DNA of 6,493 bases, from the NCBI GenBank assembly GCA_937996585.1, contig CALKUW010000344.1, forward strand, positions 1-6,493. Direction: 5' to 3'. Numbering within the stretch: the first letter of the stretch is position 1; each line of letters starts with the position of its first letter. The position numbers and the translations under genes were made by a program. The notes below the pieces were generated by a model, which searched no databases, was not told the origin of the DNA, and worked only from the letters and a program-made list of their open reading frames with translations. The DNA is from an uncultured Flavobacteriales bacterium. Lineage in GTDB: Bacteria; Bacteroidota; Bacteroidia; Flavobacteriales_D; Sanyastnellaceae. Below, piece by piece: positions 5,002 through 6,493 of this stretch.

Positions 5002-6493
5002 ATGGTTCACCTGCGTTTCCGACTTCCCTCCATCCTGCCTTTCCTATTGCTGGGCGCCATCGCCCAGGCCCAGTCGCCTTGCGTCAATGGCATGGCCGGC
5101 GGCTACCCGTGCGAGAACATCGACCTCGTGGCCTTCATGGCGCTCGATGAACTGGGCGGCGGCAATGCCAACGACATTTGGGGTTGGGTCGACCCGGCGG
5201 ACGGCACCGAATACGTGCTGATGGGCCGGACCAACGGCACCGCATTCGTCAACATTTCCGACCCCGTCAACCCCTTCCTCGTCGCCGACCTGCCCACCCA
5301 GACCACCAACGCGCTCTGGCGCGACATCAAGGTCTACGGCAACCATGCCTTCATCGTGTCCGAGGCCAGTGGGCACGGCATGCAGGTGGTGGATCTGACC
5401 CAACTCGGCAGCATCGCCAATCCGCCCGTGATGATCCAGCCGGACGCCTGGTATTCCGGCTTCGGCAACGCCCACAACATCGTGATCAATCCCGCCCAGG
5501 CACGTGCGTACGGCGTCGGTACCGACACCTTCCAGGGCGGGCTGCACATCGTGGACATCAGCGACCCGCTCAACCCCACCGCCATGGGTTCCTTCGCCGA
5601 CGGCGGGTACTCCCACGACGCCCAGGTCGTGAGCTATATCGGGCCGGACGAGGCCTTCCAAGGCAAGGAGGTCGCCTTCTGCTTCAACGGTGACAACCTC
5701 ACCATCGCCGACGTCACCGACCCCACCGACCCCACCCTCGTCAGCTCGACGGGGTATTCCAGCTCGGCCTACACCCACCAGGGATGGCTCACCGAGGACC
5801 ACCGTTACGTGCTGCTCGGCGACGAGCTTGACGAGGGCGCCATCAACACGCGCACCTACATCTTCGATGTGCAGGACCTCGCCAACCCCGAGCTGATCGG
5901 CACCCACGTCGGCGCCACCCCGGCCATCGACCACAACATGTACACCCACGAGGGCCTGGTCTATCAGAGCAACTACACGGCCGGTCTGCGCATCCTCGAC
6001 ACCGACGCCGTCGCCAACGGCCAACTCGAGGAGGTCGCCTACTTCGACGTCTACCCCCAGGACGATGCACCGTCCTTCAGCGGTACATGGTCCAACTACC
6101 CCTACTTCCCCTCCGGCGTGATCGCCGTCACGAACATGTCCGAGGGCCTCTTCCTCGTGCAGGCGGCGGGCGACCTCAGCATCTACGGCTGCACCGATTC
6201 ACTGGCCTGCAACTTCGATCCGGACGCCCTCGAAGACAATGGATCCTGCCTGGGCTTCAACGTCTGCGGCGGCTGTGAGGGCGAGGAGCTCTTCTGCGTG
6301 GGCTGCACCGATGCCGACGCCTGCAACTACGTCGAAACCGCCACCATCGACGACAGTACGTGCTTCCAGATCGAGGCTCCTGAAGCCCAGTCCGCCGTGC
6401 AGACCACCGAACCCATCACGTTCACCGGCGACGCGGGCACGCATTGGTACGAATCCGCATCCGATCAGGCACCCTTCCTCATCGGAGACAGCT
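5002..6493 (+). CDS. Choice-of-anchor B family secreted beta-propeller-like protein, 3' end cut by window edge
   Basis: 497 codons are present and the frame is open at the right edge. Residues 1-24 are a signal peptide (LPFLLLGAIAQAQ, cleavage near AQA-Q). Residues 36-388 match the choice-of-anchor B family as I know it: NANDIWGWVDP (55-65), LWRDIKVYGNHAFIVS (105-120), HGMQVVDLTQL, SHDAQVV, THQGWLTEDH (258-267), AIDHNMY and WSNYPYFPSGV. LVIVD-like repeats include FVNISDP, LHIVDISDP, LTIADVTDP, YIFDVQDL and LRILDTD, suggesting a beta-propeller. Two GCTD Cys-rich repeats follow (396-416 and 434-454) with CGGC and CEGEELFC between them, then what looks like the start of an Ig-like domain (residues 455 on, HWYES). 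The family varies in its C-terminal anchor; in this lineage a T9SS domain would be expected beyond the edge but cannot be seen. The biochemical role of the family is not established. The gene starts 29 bases after the lipoprotein gene on the same strand. Confidence 0.9.
   Translation, partial: MVHLRFRLPSILPFLLLGAIAQAQSPCVNGMAGGYPCENIDLVAFMALDELGGGNANDIWGWVDPADGTEYVLMGRTNGTAFVNISDPVNPFLVADLPTQTTNALWRDIKVYGNHAFIVSEASGHGMQVVDLTQLGSIANPPVMIQPDAWYSGFGNAHNIVINPAQARAYGVGTDTFQGGLHIVDISDPLNPTAMGSFADGGYSHDAQVVSYIGPDEAFQGKEVAFCFNGDNLTIADVTDPTDPTLVSSTGYSSSAYTHQGWLTEDHRYVLLGDELDEGAINTRTYIFDVQDLANPELIGTHVGATPAIDHNMYTHEGLVYQSNYTAGLRILDTDAVANGQLEEVAYFDVYPQDDAPSFSGTWSNYPYFPSGVIAVTNMSEGLFLVQAAGDLSIYGCTDSLACNFDPDALEDNGSCLGFNVCGGCEGEELFCVGCTDADACNYVETATIDDSTCFQIEAPEAQSAVQTTEPITFTGDAGTHWYESASDQAPFLIGDS
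6187..6249 (+). repeat. GCTD-type Cys-rich repeat, first copy in the choice-of-anchor B gene
   Basis: Residues 396-416 read GCTDSLACNF...DNGSC, the same 21-residue pattern as in the metalloprotease-like gene, with all three Cys at identical spacing. Confidence 0.75.
6301..6363 (+). repeat. GCTD-type Cys-rich repeat, second copy in the choice-of-anchor B gene
   Basis: Residues 434-454 read GCTDADACNY...DDSTC. Spacing of the Cys is unchanged, while the end is DDSTC instead of DDGSC. The copy starts 114 bases after the first one. Confidence 0.72.

Noticed and set aside
5044..6024. Minus-strand frame of 326 codons antisense to the choice-of-anchor B gene
   Set aside because: Its Val/Gly/Asp-rich low-complexity composition is typical of a shadow frame; the plus strand matches a known family throughout.

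Overview
The window looks like chromosomal DNA from a GC-rich member of the Bacteroidota, most likely Flavobacteriales or a close relative. The basis is a C-terminal sorting domain of the type IX secretion system (T9SS) on one protein, a lipoprotein with the signal ending LASC, GCTD...CNY...DDGSC repeats in two secreted proteins, a choice-of-anchor B protein, and TA-rich promoter boxes placed just before start codons with no clear Shine-Dalgarno sites. This placement rests on protein style, not on a phylogenetic marker; the window has no rRNA, tRNA, mobile element or CRISPR array that I can see.

Layout. Three genes lie on the minus strand and two on the plus strand, diverging from a 115-base gap at 3598-3712. 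Leftward from the gap come a cupredoxin-fold protein (3597-2722), a second cupredoxin/multicopper-oxidase-like protein with a T9SS sorting domain (2725-1535, overlapping the first by the four bases ATGA), a 181-base gap, and a secreted zinc metalloprotease-like protein cut by the left edge (1353-1). Rightward come a TlpA-like thioredoxin lipoprotein (3713-4972) and a choice-of-anchor B family protein cut by the right edge (5002-6493). All five appear to be exported, so the window is an envelope/secretome cluster.

Main point of interest. The two overlapping cupredoxin genes appear to divide the copper ligands of a multicopper oxidase between them. The downstream protein has HxxHxHG and an HCH...H...MGM loop (a complete-looking type 1 copper site plus half of a trinuclear site), followed by a copper-free domain resembling the middle domain of three-domain oxidases. 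The upstream protein has HxxHxHG and HNH, with Asn where the type 1 Cys would be, in a domain resembling the last domain of such enzymes. Read together they would supply eight trinuclear-site histidines and one type 1 site, with domains split and permuted across two polypeptides. This is inference from motifs. The divergent thioredoxin lipoprotein could keep cysteines or copper sites in the right redox state, but nothing in the sequence proves a link.

The metalloprotease and the choice-of-anchor B protein share the same 21-residue Cys-rich repeat, suggesting a common type of surface-exposed module rather than a shared pathway.
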